Assembly (NCBI GenBank): GCA_002842505.1
Contig: PHDE01000006.1
Location: 1 to 47,069, forward strand
DNA length: 47,069 bases
Direction of reading: 5' to 3'
Origin: Bacteroidetes bacterium HGW-Bacteroidetes-3
GTDB taxonomy: Bacteria; Bacteroidota; Bacteroidia; Flavobacteriales; Flavobacteriaceae
The notes beneath the pieces were generated by a model that did no database searches, was not told the origin of the DNA, and was given only the letters and a program-made list of their open reading frames with translations. Position numbers and translations under genes: made by a program. Positions within the stretch are counted from its first letter, which is position 1. Every line of letters begins with the position of its first letter. Below are positions 36,601 to 43,952 of this stretch, in pieces.

Positions 36601-38054
36601 AAACCTTTAAAATTTAGCTTGATATTGTCATCATTAACCTCCATTTCACCGTCGAAATGTTTATTTTTCACAACGCCATTTAAGCTAATATTGGTATAAC
36701 CGTAATTTTTAAATTGAAGGTTAGAAACCAATCCTTTTACCGAAGTATTCATTTTTTCCAAAGTGAAACCTTTTCCGTCAATATCCGCTTCCGCAGAAAG
36801 ATTGCCAATTAAAGGATCATTTAAAATTTCGCCCAAATTAAAATCAATAATTTTAACATGGCCAAAATAGGAAGCATTGTCAATATTTGCGATATTGGTC
36901 AATTCCAAATCTGTAATCAAGTCGCCGAGATCTGTTTGCACTTTAATGTCGGCATTGATTAAATCTTCCGTAACATATACAAAACCGCCTACTGTAAATT
37001 GCCCCAATTTTTGAACAGATGACGGCAATTTTTTTCCCAATATGTTTGGCAGCAACGCTTTTAAATGGCTGTAATTAGAAGTTAGTTTGGTTAAATTAGC
37101 TGCCAGGGAAAATCCGTTTTCGGTATCAAACGAGTTTATCAAATGCAAAGTTCCTACAATGGAAGCTTGCTTATCAGAATTCATTTCAAGATTCTCCAAC
37201 TTAAAATCGTTAAGGTTTCCTGATATTTTTGTTGAAAAATGAAGCACATCATCGGTGCCTAATTCATCATAAAACTTTTTCAAATCAAGCAATGACAAAT
37301 CCGCTTTTTTAACATCGGCATACATCATTACTTTATTGTTAAAATCGGAAAAATCCTCCCTTTCATAAGTAAATTTTATATCGGCAATAACAGAAGATTT
37401 TTCTGTCTCTAACTCGGTATTCAAAAAATTCATCGCTGTTTTGGAATAGGAAAAATTGGTGGACAAACTTTGAACTTCTACTTTATGATTTTCAATAAAA
37501 TGAAGTTTGCTGATATCGGCATAAACGTTTGGACCTTCGATTTTAAAATTTTTGGCGCTGCCTTTTATTTTTTTAAAAAACAGCGGTCTGTTGTTTTCTT
37601 TATTTTCATCGACCAACTCAACATAACCATCCACTAATTTTAACCTGCTTGCTGTCAGCAAAAACCCGGAAGGTTTGGTAGGGGTGGTGCCATCATCAAA
37701 CTTATTTATAAACATTGTAAAAGCGTCATCTTCCTCGCCTTTATAAGTTTTCATGTTTAAAATGAATTCCTCCAAAGAAATTTGACCAAAATTTAACTTT
37801 CCGTTGATCAAATTTCTGTAACTTAATACCGATGTTGTTAAATCGCGGACATAAATTAAAGTATCTGCATGATGATCTTTTATAAACACTCCATTTAATT
37901 CAACGTTTCCCAAAAATGACAAATCAACTTTTTCAACGTTGATGTCTACATTGTAATCTTTTCGCAAAAAATCTGTAGCCATTTTCCCCAGCCTTGTTTG
38001 CACGGAGGAAAGTGACAATAAAAAACTGACCATTGCCAATAAAATTACCAGCAC
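33612..38054 (-). CDS. Translocation/assembly module TamB homologue (AsmA/TamB-like bridge protein)
   Basis: A very large periplasm-spanning protein (at least 1480 residues) anchored at the N-terminus. The body is repeated beta-strand taco-like segments. The C-terminal TamB domain (about 1010-1440) includes DNGIYNFKYGGFINKPF and GFDILSNAF. TamB-like proteins bridge the two membranes and are linked to outer-membrane protein assembly and phospholipid transport. The start is uncertain. The listed GTG at 38054 removes the positive charges before the helix, while the upstream in-frame codons read IKRIKKIVVRILL but contain no ATG, GTG or TTG before a stop. It is divergent from tsaD. Confidence 0.87.
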   Translation of the reverse strand: MLVILLAMVSFLLSLSSVQTRLGKMATDFLRKDYNVDINVEKVDLSFLGNVELNGVFIKDHHADTLIYVRDLTTSVLSYRNLINGKLNFGQISLEEFILNMKTYKGEEDDAFTMFINKFDDGTTPTKPSGFLLTASRLKLVDGYVELVDENKENNRPLFFKKIKGSAKNFKIEGPNVYADISKLHFIENHKVEVQSLSTNFSYSKTAMNFLNTELETEKSSVIADIKFTYEREDFSDFNNKVMMYADVKKADLSLLDLKKFYDELGTDDVLHFSTKISGNLNDFKLENLEMNSDKQASIVGTLHLINSFDTENGFSLAANLTKLTSNYSHLKALLPNILGKKLPSSVQKLGQFTVGGFVYVTEDLINADIKVQTDLGDLITDLELTNIANIDNASYFGHVKIIDFNLGEILNDPLIGNLSAEADIDGKGFTLEKMNTSVKGLVSNLQFKNYGYTNISLNGVVKNKHFDGEMEVNDDNIKLNFKGLADFSKKRYTFDFKTIVDYLDLNTLNLFKRDSISKVRGDIEIKVSGNTLDDLAGSIDFKNSLYINQKGNYFFKDFNITSSFEEDVRTITVNSTEIINGYLKGKFKFGELVMLTKNALGSIYSNYKPFAVTAGQELDFRFKIHNKIVEVFYPEVTLSANTSIAGNLNSDDNLFRLNIKSPKIIAFKNSIDSLNLQIDTKNPLFNTQLSVAKINTKQYNIAKLQLVNITLNDTLYFRTEFFGGDNNTENYNLAFYHTFNKENKSVLGLQKSDFTFKDTKWVINPEDNFDNKLVYDEKTKTYDISPFLVTSKNQKIEFFGQIRDTISKDLTFKLENVNLATVTPEIDSLKLKGIINGSLNYKQLNDVIKPTANFSIANFNVNNSYQGNLKVAVEGKNSLKKFGVDISLERNNAINLSVLGDLDFTPKNPTLDAEVTFEEFKLDAFSPLGKDVFSNIRGFAYGNAHLTGLLNNPTMEGELYLDEAGLYFPYLNVEYDFEGTSVISLKNQTFNFEDVQLKDKKFNTRGKLTGSLNHVNFEKWRLNLNVNTKNLLVLNTIEKENSIYFGTGFLEGYASIKGPTDKLVIDVVGKTKRGTHLTIPISDVKTVESSELIRFVNKNNIEENEETRREFISEKLKGLSLNFNIDVTKEAVVEMVLDKATGSYLKGSGTGNIQISLDTKGKFDMYGDFIVDNGIYNFKYGGFINKPFIVKKGGSISWSGNPLTADINIEAVYRVSANPRSLLENISSSRKIPIDLITRFSGELFNTQREFDIEIPNASSTVASELAFKLNNDNLNSKTVQFISLLISGSFYNESDLSVNSNTALYGTGFDILSNAFDNIFNQGNNRFKLRPEYTVGERGKVDNLNIEDQLAIGLDYQLNDRIIINGKVGVPMGANNQTNIIGEVNIEFLLNEEGTLRSSIFNRQNEIQYSNEEEGYTQGVGLSYQIDFDNGRELLQKLGLRKKKLKDSINGSKPLDTIEKIDWILKFKDKNKKNDKNE

Positions 38055-38146
38055 CAGGAGTATTCTTACAACTATTTTTTTAATTCGTTTGATAAGCGTT
38101 AAATTTGCATTTTTATGGCAATTTTCGTGCCTTTATATTTTAATAA

Positions 38147-39181
38147 ATGGTCAATCATAAATCTATTTACATTCTTGGTATTGAATCGTCTTGCGACGAC
38201 ACCAGCGCTGCCGTAATTTGCAATGGCAAAGTACTGACAAATGTTGTTGCAAACCAAGAAATTCACGCCAAATATGGAGGCGTTGTTCCCGAATTGGCTT
38301 CACGTGCGCATCAACAAAATATTGTGCCTGTAATTCAGCAGGCAATTCAACAAGCAAATATCGACAAAAAACAGTTAAGTGCCATCGCTTTTACGCGCGG
38401 ACCCGGATTAATGGGTTCATTATTGGTGGGAAGCTCTTTTGCCAGGTCACTTTCATTGGCTTTAAACATTCCGTTAATTCCTGTAAATCATATGCAGGCG
38501 CACGTTTTAGCGCATTTTATTGATGATGAAAATCAGCAAAAACCCCCTTTTCCGTTTTTATGTTTGACCATTAGCGGCGGGCATACGCAAATTGTAAAAA
38601 TTACGAGTTATTTTGAAATGGAAGTTATAGGTGAAACTTTGGATGATGCTGTTGGCGAAGCTTTTGATAAATCGGCAAAAATTTTGGGACTGCCTTATCC
38701 GGGCGGACCGTTTGTTGATAAATATGCCAAACTTGGAAACCCAAATGCTTTTGAGTTTTCCAAACCAAAAATGGCGGATTTAAATTTTAGTTTTAGCGGA
38801 TTAAAAACTGGAATTCTCTATTTTATTCAGAAAAAAGTAAAGGAAAATCCGAATTTTATTGAAGAAAATTTAAATGATATTTGCGCGTCAATTCAACGCA
38901 CCATTGTTGAAATTTTGTTTGATAAGCTTGAAAAAGCGGTTGAATTAACCGGAATTAAACATATTGCCATTGCCGGCGGCGTGAGCGCAAATTCTGAAAT
39001 TAGGGGAACTTTAAAAGCTGCCGAAGAAAAATATGGCTGGAAAACCTATATTCCAAAATTTGAATATACCACCGATAACGCCGGTATGATTGCCATTGTG
39101 GGTTATTTAAAATATTTGGAAAATGATTTTTCAAATGATAAAACCTCCACAACTGCGCGATTGAAAGTAAATGAGAATTAA
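38147..39181 (+). CDS. tsaD: tRNA N6-adenosine threonylcarbamoyltransferase TsaD
   Basis: It transfers threonylcarbamoyl to A37 of ANN-decoding tRNAs, with TsaB and TsaE. At 344 residues it has GIESSCDDTSAA at the start, the metal motif HMQAHVLAH (about residues 113-121), GGHTQIV, GEAFDKSAK and PGGP, all diagnostic. It is divergent from tamB. Confidence 0.96.
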   Translation: MVNHKSIYILGIESSCDDTSAAVICNGKVLTNVVANQEIHAKYGGVVPELASRAHQQNIVPVIQQAIQQANIDKKQLSAIAFTRGPGLMGSLLVGSSFARSLSLALNIPLIPVNHMQAHVLAHFIDDENQQKPPFPFLCLTISGGHTQIVKITSYFEMEVIGETLDDAVGEAFDKSAKILGLPYPGGPFVDKYAKLGNPNAFEFSKPKMADLNFSFSGLKTGILYFIQKKVKENPNFIEENLNDICASIQRTIVEILFDKLEKAVELTGIKHIAIAGGVSANSEIRGTLKAAEEKYGWKTYIPKFEYTTDNAGMIAIVGYLKYLENDFSNDKTSTTARLKVNEN

Positions 39182-39286
39182 TATCCTATCCCCAACCTCC
39201 CGTAATAAAGCGGGACAGGCTTTTCCTAAGGAAATGGAGCTTTATTTGGTTTAGATGAACTTTAACATTTAACTTTGGTTTTCGGT

Positions 39287-39328
39287 CTTTCAGCTTTCAG
39301 CTTTGAACTTTGAGCTTTCAGCTTTCGC
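39287..39328. repeat. CTTTCAG-type heptamer array, six units, overlapping a stop codon
   Basis: Units are CTTTCAG, CTTTCAG, CTTTGAA, CTTTGAG, CTTTCAG and CTTTCGC. The mechanosensitive channel gene ends inside the array, and its last residues (AESSKFKAES) are encoded by it. Confidence 0.85.
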
Positions 39329-40588
39329 CAACGACCTTAAGTCAGCGCCTGTTGGTTCCTCAAAAATTTCCAAATCAAAATAAGGGACAGAAGCAATTAC
39401 GTGGTCAAAAATATCGGCCATAATGGCTTCAAAATTTTCCCAACGTTTGTCGCTGATAAAACAATATATTTCCAAAGGAATTCCTTTGGAAGTTGGTTCC
39501 AATTGCCTCACCATTAACGCAAGTTCTTTATTTACGGCAGAATTTTCATTTAAATAGGCATTCACATATTTTCTGAAAACACCAAAATTCGTTTGATTTC
39601 TTCCGTTGATTAAAACCGATTTATCAGCCGCAATCTTTTCATTATACTTCAAAATTTCGCGCTGCCGGTGTTCAATATAAGGTTTAACCGACTGAATTTT
39701 TTTTAAGTCCTCCATTTTCTCCTCCGTTAAAAATTTTATGGAAGACTGTTTTATTAAAACAGATCTTTTTATGCGTCTTCCGCCAGATTCCTGCATTCCG
39801 CGCCAATTTTGAAATGAATCGGAAATTAAGCTATACGTTGGAATGGTTGTATAAGTATTGTCCCAATTTTGCACAAGAACGGTTGCCAAATTTATATCGG
39901 TCACAAAACCATCAGCGCCAAATTTGTTATAGGTAATCCAATCGCCAATCCGCACAATATCATTTACGGAAACTTGAATAGACGCCACAAAACCCAAAAT
40001 AGTGTCTTTAAAAATTAATAAGATCACTGCGGAAGCCGCACCCAATGTGGCAAAACTCATAATGTCTTTTCCCGTTAACTGATACACAATAAAAATGGTG
40101 GCAATTCCCCAAAAAAACAGCATTACAACCTGCGTATAACTTTCCAAAGGTTTGTCTCGGTATTTTTCTTTGGTTCGTAAATATTTTTGGGTGGACCTTA
40201 AAAAACTTTGGATAATCTTAACAATCAACACAACGCCATAAACATTAACGGCAATGTTGAAAATATTCAGAAAAAATGGATAACCGTCAAAAACAAACGG
40301 AATGCTGTATTTTAAAAAATACAAAGGTATAATATGCGCAATATATCTCGGAAATTTACTTTGAACCAAAAAATCATCGAAAGATGTCTTTGTTTTTATT
40401 GAAAACAATTTAAATGAAGTCACTATTACTTTTCGTAAAATGATATCGAAAAAAAGCACGGTTAAAGCGAGTATTAAAACAGTTACCGCCAAATTTATGG
40501 CACTCGCCCAAAAAGGTATCATCCCTTTTTCAACCAAGTATGTTTTTATAAATTCTGTGTAAACTGAAATGTCAAGCTCTTTAAACAT
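39290..40588 (-). CDS. Mechanosensitive ion channel, YbdG-like
   Basis: A 432-residue inner-membrane MscS-superfamily channel with about five helices before the MscS beta domain. Diagnostic YbdG-like blocks are GDWITYNKFGADGFVTDI (about residues 215-232), VQNWDNTYTTIPTY and NWRGMQESGGRRIKRS. It probably protects against mild osmotic down-shock. The last about ten residues derive from a tandem heptamer array. It follows the small membrane protein gene by 3-4 nt. Confidence 0.9.
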   Translation of the reverse strand: MFKELDISVYTEFIKTYLVEKGMIPFWASAINLAVTVLILALTVLFFDIILRKVIVTSFKLFSIKTKTSFDDFLVQSKFPRYIAHIIPLYFLKYSIPFVFDGYPFFLNIFNIAVNVYGVVLIVKIIQSFLRSTQKYLRTKEKYRDKPLESYTQVVMLFFWGIATIFIVYQLTGKDIMSFATLGAASAVILLIFKDTILGFVASIQVSVNDIVRIGDWITYNKFGADGFVTDINLATVLVQNWDNTYTTIPTYSLISDSFQNWRGMQESGGRRIKRSVLIKQSSIKFLTEEKMEDLKKIQSVKPYIEHRQREILKYNEKIAADKSVLINGRNQTNFGVFRKYVNAYLNENSAVNKELALMVRQLEPTSKGIPLEIYCFISDKRWENFEAIMADIFDHVIASVPYFDLEIFEEPTGADLRSLAKAESSKFKAES

Positions 40589-40591
40589 ACT

Positions 40592-40867
40592 TTAAAGTTT
40601 TAAATGTTTTTTGTCAATATAAATTGCGCCAAATGGAATTATGGAAGCCAGCATCACAATGCCAAAAGTTTTAAAACTCCATTTCAATTCGTAAAAAACC
40701 ATGATTGCAAAAACGACAAATATTAAAAAAAGGATTCCATGTGCCATCCCCACCACCTGCACCATTTGCGGCAAATTCCAAATATATTTTAACGGCATTG
40801 CCAAAAACAGTAACACCAAAAGCGAAAATCCTTCAATGAGCGTTATAATTCTAAAAGCTTTAATCAT
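40592..40867 (-). CDS. DUF3817-family small membrane protein
   Basis: A 91-residue protein with three hydrophobic segments: ITLIEGFSLLVLLFLAMPLKY, a GMAHGILFLIF stretch, and a C-terminal helix. It matches the DUF3817 pattern (EG...L.P.KY...H G). Function unknown. The ORF track starts 37 codons earlier, but the ATG at 40867 (MIKAFR) lies 25 nt after a good promoter and matches family length. It is likely cotranscribed with the channel. Confidence 0.82.
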   Translation of the reverse strand: MIKAFRIITLIEGFSLLVLLFLAMPLKYIWNLPQMVQVVGMAHGILFLIFVVFAIMVFYELKWSFKTFGIVMLASIIPFGAIYIDKKHLKL

Positions 40868-40892
40868 ATTTATTTCAAATTTTTTGTTGATG

Positions 40893-40900
40893 CAAAGGTA
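40893..40900 (-). promoter_or_regulatory. -7 element of the DUF3817 gene
   Basis: TACCTTTG on the minus strand fits the -7 consensus exactly, 25 nt before the chosen ATG. It supports the shorter reading frame. Confidence 0.6.
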
Positions 40901-41131
40901 AATTTTTAAAAGTTGGATAATCCGTTTCTCCATGTTTATTACCTTTTTCCAATTAAAATTTTCGTCTTTTTTTAACAAAATATTAAAATATCAACCCATT
41001 GCAGTTTTAACGGAGTTCAAAAAATAATGTAACAAACATTGCGTAAAAAATGCATAATTTTAGCCATAATCATTCTAAATAATTTTAACAAACTTATAAT
41101 CAATATCTTATAAATTTTATAGTTCTTCAAA
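40901..41131. other. Upstream region of the diheme cytochrome gene
   Basis: No gene is visible. TGTAACAAACATTGCGTAAA (41028-41047) resembles blocks upstream of the other two cytochrome genes: TGTAACAAAAGTGTCGTTAA at 43711 and TGTAACATAAGTAGCGTTAA at 45525. Confidence 0.5.
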
Positions 41132-41177
41132 AAGTGACTTATGTCACCTAAACCGGGTTTTGTTCTTTTTAAATTTA
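41132..41177 (+). promoter_or_regulatory. CRP/FNR-like box and promoter of the diheme cytochrome gene
   Basis: The inverted repeat GTGACTTATGTCAC (41134-41147) is centred at 41140.5. The -7-like TAAATTTA starts at 41170, which is 29.5 nt downstream, as at the copper operon promoter. The start codon follows at 41204. Confidence 0.75.
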
Positions 41178-41203
41178 CACAATTAATAAAAATATTAAAA
41201 TTT

Positions 41204-42058
41204 ATGAAAACTATTAAATTATTATCGGCGATATTTATTTTCGCAATCGCTTTTACAAGCTGTACTTTTGATGACAAGGAAATTGATCCTGCTGTAGAAG
41301 CATTTAACAATGCAGACCAAGCAAATGGAGGAATTTTGTACGACAAATTTTGGGCAGAAGAGTCTGATTTCGACCAAGCAAATCCAGTTAAAGCAACTGT
41401 AAACGCCAAAGCTGATTTTTTCCGTTGCAAACAATGTCACGGTTGGGATGGATTAGGCAATAAAGGCGCTTATATTAATAGAGCCCCAAAAACAAGCCGT
41501 CCTAACATTTCAGGACTTAATCTTTTTGAAATGGGACAAACAAAAAGTGCGCAAGAATTATTTGATGATTTAAGCAAAACTTCTGGAAGAAGATCAATTG
41601 CCACAGATTTATCAACTTATGATCCCGCAACCAACAACACGGAAGGCGACAAAATGCCAAATCTTACTGAACTTTTAACTGACGCCCAAATTTGGGATCT
41701 TGTTAAATTTATGAAAGAAGGAATGATGGATGTTCGTGAATTGTATGATGCAACTTACACCGGAACTTATCCAACAGGCTCTATGGCAATTTCAAATGTT
41801 GGCAAAAACGGAAACGCCACAAACGGTAAAAATTACTACAATTCAAACTGTGCATCTTGTCACGGAGCAACAGGTACAACGTTAGTTTTAGAAGGTATGA
41901 CCGCTGGTAAATTTACAAGAACTAAAGCCAATGAAGTACAGCACAAAGTACATTACGGACAACTTGGATCTTCAATGAAAGGTGCTTTTTCAATTACCAC
42001 TGCACAAATGAAAGATTTATACAAAGCTTTAGCTAACGAAACAGATTTCCCTAATTAA
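41204..42058 (+). CDS. Diheme c-type cytochrome lipoprotein
   Basis: A 284-residue lipoprotein with lipobox AFTSC (Cys 20) and two haem c motifs, CKQCH (about residue 74) and CASCH (about 218). Each is followed by a cytochrome c-like fold; GDKMPNLTEL and SMKGAFSI could supply the Met axial ligands. It should carry electrons on the periplasmic or surface face of a membrane. The start is the ATG at 41204; the ORF track's 21 extra residues lie across the promoter. It is the first of three haem lipoprotein genes sharing one promoter design, and it has its own terminator. The electron partners are unknown. Confidence 0.87.
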   Translation: MKTIKLLSAIFIFAIAFTSCTFDDKEIDPAVEAFNNADQANGGILYDKFWAEESDFDQANPVKATVNAKADFFRCKQCHGWDGLGNKGAYINRAPKTSRPNISGLNLFEMGQTKSAQELFDDLSKTSGRRSIATDLSTYDPATNNTEGDKMPNLTELLTDAQIWDLVKFMKEGMMDVRELYDATYTGTYPTGSMAISNVGKNGNATNGKNYYNSNCASCHGATGTTLVLEGMTAGKFTRTKANEVQHKVHYGQLGSSMKGAFSITTAQMKDLYKALANETDFPN

Positions 42059-42083
42059 ATAAACAAATAATTTAAATTTATAT

Positions 42084-42120
42084 AAGCAGCCAATTAATAA
42101 TTGGCTGCTTTTTTGTTTTT
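42084..42120 (+). terminator. Terminator of the diheme cytochrome gene
   Basis: AAGCAGCCAATT and AATTGGCTGCTT form a 12-bp stem with a 3-nt loop, followed by a T-rich tract. The A/T-rich left flank may also serve the convergent E2 gene. Confidence 0.9.
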
Positions 42121-42157
42121 AATAGATATGCTTGAAACTTTCTAAACGGTTAATTTA

Positions 42158-43477
42158 TTAGAAATCAGCTTTCACATCCCAAGCTTCCAAATTTTCCTTA
42201 ACCGCTTTAATGAACATTCCTCCCAAAGCGCCATTTACTACGCGATGGTCGTAAGAATGGGAGATAAACATTTTATGGCGAATTCCTATAAAATCGCCAT
42301 CAGGCGTTTCAATAACTGCAGGGACTTTACGAACAGCGCCCAAAGCTAAAATAGCGACTTGCGGCTGGTTAATAATGGGCGTTCCAAAAACACTGCCAAA
42401 ACTGCCTACATTGGTTACCGTATAAGTTCCTCCCTGAATATCATCGGGTTTTAGTTGTCCTTTTCTGGCTCTGTCAGCCAAATCATTTACGGCTTTGGTC
42501 ATTCCCACCAAATTTAGCTGATCAGCATTTTTAATGACAGGCACAATTAAATTTCCGTCGGCCAAAGAAGCCGCCATCCCTAAATTAATCGATTTTCTTT
42601 TGATAATTTTATCGCCGTCAACAGAAATATTAACCATTGGGAATTTTTTTATGGTATTGGCAACAGCCATCATAAAAATGGGCGTGTAGGTAATTTTTTC
42701 ACCTTCACGTGCAAAAAATTGGTCCTTAACGCGATCTCTCCATTTTACAATATTGGTAACATCAACTTCAATAAAGGACTGCACATGCGCGGATGTTTGC
42801 ACGGAAGCCACCATATGGTGCGCCACCAATTTGCCCATTCGGCTCATTTCAATAATTTCGTCTTCACCGCTCACCGATATTGGCGTCGCTGTTTTAACAA
42901 TTTCTTTTTGTTCTTGTTTTGGTTGTTGAACTTCCTCAGTAATTTCTTTTTGAACAAGTTTGGTGGCGCTTCTGCCACTTTCAATATAGGCCAAAATATC
43001 ATTTTTGGTAACCCTGTCATCTTTTCCCGTACCAATAATTGCTTCCAATTCTTCCATAGAAACATTTTCTGTAGCGGCAATGTTCCTTACTAAAGGAGAA
43101 AAGAATTTACCCGATTCTGAAACTTTGCCAATGCTTTTTGCTTCAATGGCATTCTCAATTTCCTTTTCAATTGCTGCGGCTTCTCCTATTATTACTTTAG
43201 AAGAAGAAACTTCCTGTTTGTCTTCAACATTATCATCTAATGTTTCAATAATTGCAATGGTTTCTCCAACTTTCACCACAGCATCCACCTCATATAACAG
43301 TTCAACCAAAGTTCCTTCCACATCGCTCGGCACTTCTGAATCTACTTTATCGGTAGCGATTTCAACAATGGCCTCATCCAATTCCACATGGTCACCCACA
43401 TTTTTTAACCAGGAAGTTATCGTTGCTTCAGCAACGCTTTCACCCATTTTGGGAAGTTTTATTTCGAATCTTGCCAT
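42158..43477 (-). CDS. 2-oxoacid dehydrogenase complex, dihydrolipoyl acyltransferase (E2)
   Basis: A 439-residue E2 subunit with an N-terminal lipoyl domain (lipoylated Lys in ATDKVDSEVP, about residue 44) and a peripheral subunit-binding domain (FFSPLVRNIA, about 128-165). The catalytic domain carries the active-site SHSYDHRVVNG near the C-terminus. It could serve 2-oxoglutarate, branched-chain or pyruvate dehydrogenase; E1 and E3 genes are not adjacent, so the substrate is left open. It interrupts the cytochrome region on the opposite strand. The 99-nt repeat at 43525 lies 47 nt upstream of its start. Confidence 0.9.
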   Translation of the reverse strand: MARFEIKLPKMGESVAEATITSWLKNVGDHVELDEAIVEIATDKVDSEVPSDVEGTLVELLYEVDAVVKVGETIAIIETLDDNVEDKQEVSSSKVIIGEAAAIEKEIENAIEAKSIGKVSESGKFFSPLVRNIAATENVSMEELEAIIGTGKDDRVTKNDILAYIESGRSATKLVQKEITEEVQQPKQEQKEIVKTATPISVSGEDEIIEMSRMGKLVAHHMVASVQTSAHVQSFIEVDVTNIVKWRDRVKDQFFAREGEKITYTPIFMMAVANTIKKFPMVNISVDGDKIIKRKSINLGMAASLADGNLIVPVIKNADQLNLVGMTKAVNDLADRARKGQLKPDDIQGGTYTVTNVGSFGSVFGTPIINQPQVAILALGAVRKVPAVIETPDGDFIGIRHKMFISHSYDHRVVNGALGGMFIKAVKENLEAWDVKADF

Positions 43478-43805
43478 TGTTTCTTTTTTTGTTCAGCAAA
43501 TTTACAAAAAAAAGGTGCTATTTTTTAGTTGGCCAATTATTATTTAAAAAATAGCGACTTTTTAATTATTGCCACTTTCATAATGACTACCCTAAAATTC
43601 AACCATAAATTATGTAAAATTTAATGTTTAAAACTTTTTAGTGATTACATCCTAAATTATTTTTAAAAATTTAATTATTTTTTTGACAGGCAACAACAAT
43701 TACATTGAAATGTAACAAAAGTGTCGTTAAAAATAATTTAATAAATAAAAAAAATATATATAATTAAATAAATACCTCATTATCAATACTTAAGTAAGTT
43801 CTAAA
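43478..43805. other. Upstream region of the EB_dh-like lipoprotein gene
   Basis: No gene is visible. It contains repeat copy A (43525-43623) and TTACATTGAAATGTAA (43700-43715), a TTACA-N6-TGTAA palindrome also found as TTACATTTACGTGTAA at 45514-45529. The CRP/FNR-like promoter follows at 43806. The about 100-nt leader after the -7 element has no other ORF. Confidence 0.55.
43525..43623 (+). repeat. 99-nt duplicated element, copy A
   Basis: It aligns with 45327-45425. The last 60 nt (from AATTATTGCCACTTTCATAA to GTAAAATTTA) are identical, and the first 39 differ at a handful of positions. It contains CATAAT...ATTATG as weak inverted ends. Confidence 0.92.
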
Positions 43806-43851
43806 AGATGACTTAAGTCATTAAATAAATTATTCACCTCAACTACTTTTA
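43806..43851 (+). promoter_or_regulatory. CRP/FNR-like box and promoter of the EB_dh-like lipoprotein gene
   Basis: The perfect palindrome ATGACTTAAGTCAT (43808-43821), centre 43814.5, is followed 29.5 nt later by TACTTTTA (43844-43851). The geometry is identical to the copper and diheme promoters. Confidence 0.78.
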
Positions 43852-43952
43852 TACAAATATTTAAAACAAACAAATATCCAAATTACTAAAAATGTAAGAT
43901 CAATAAATTTTTTAATGATTTTAACATCAATTTTAACAAAAAAACAAATTTT

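Noticed and set aside
38055-38146. Short ATG frame (ATG CAA ATT TAA) upstream of tamB as its true start after a frameshift
   Set aside because: That frame stops at once, before the A7 run that could shift it, so a single indel there does not rescue the start.
39182-39286. Possible terminator or gene after tsaD
   Set aside because: It contains degenerate repeat-like DNA (CCTCCCGTAATAAAGCGGGA) but no stem followed by a T-run and no ORF.
43005-43547. 180-residue plus-strand ORF opposite the E2 gene
   Set aside because: A Ser/Ala-rich mirror of the lipoyl and linker regions of E2; no independent support.
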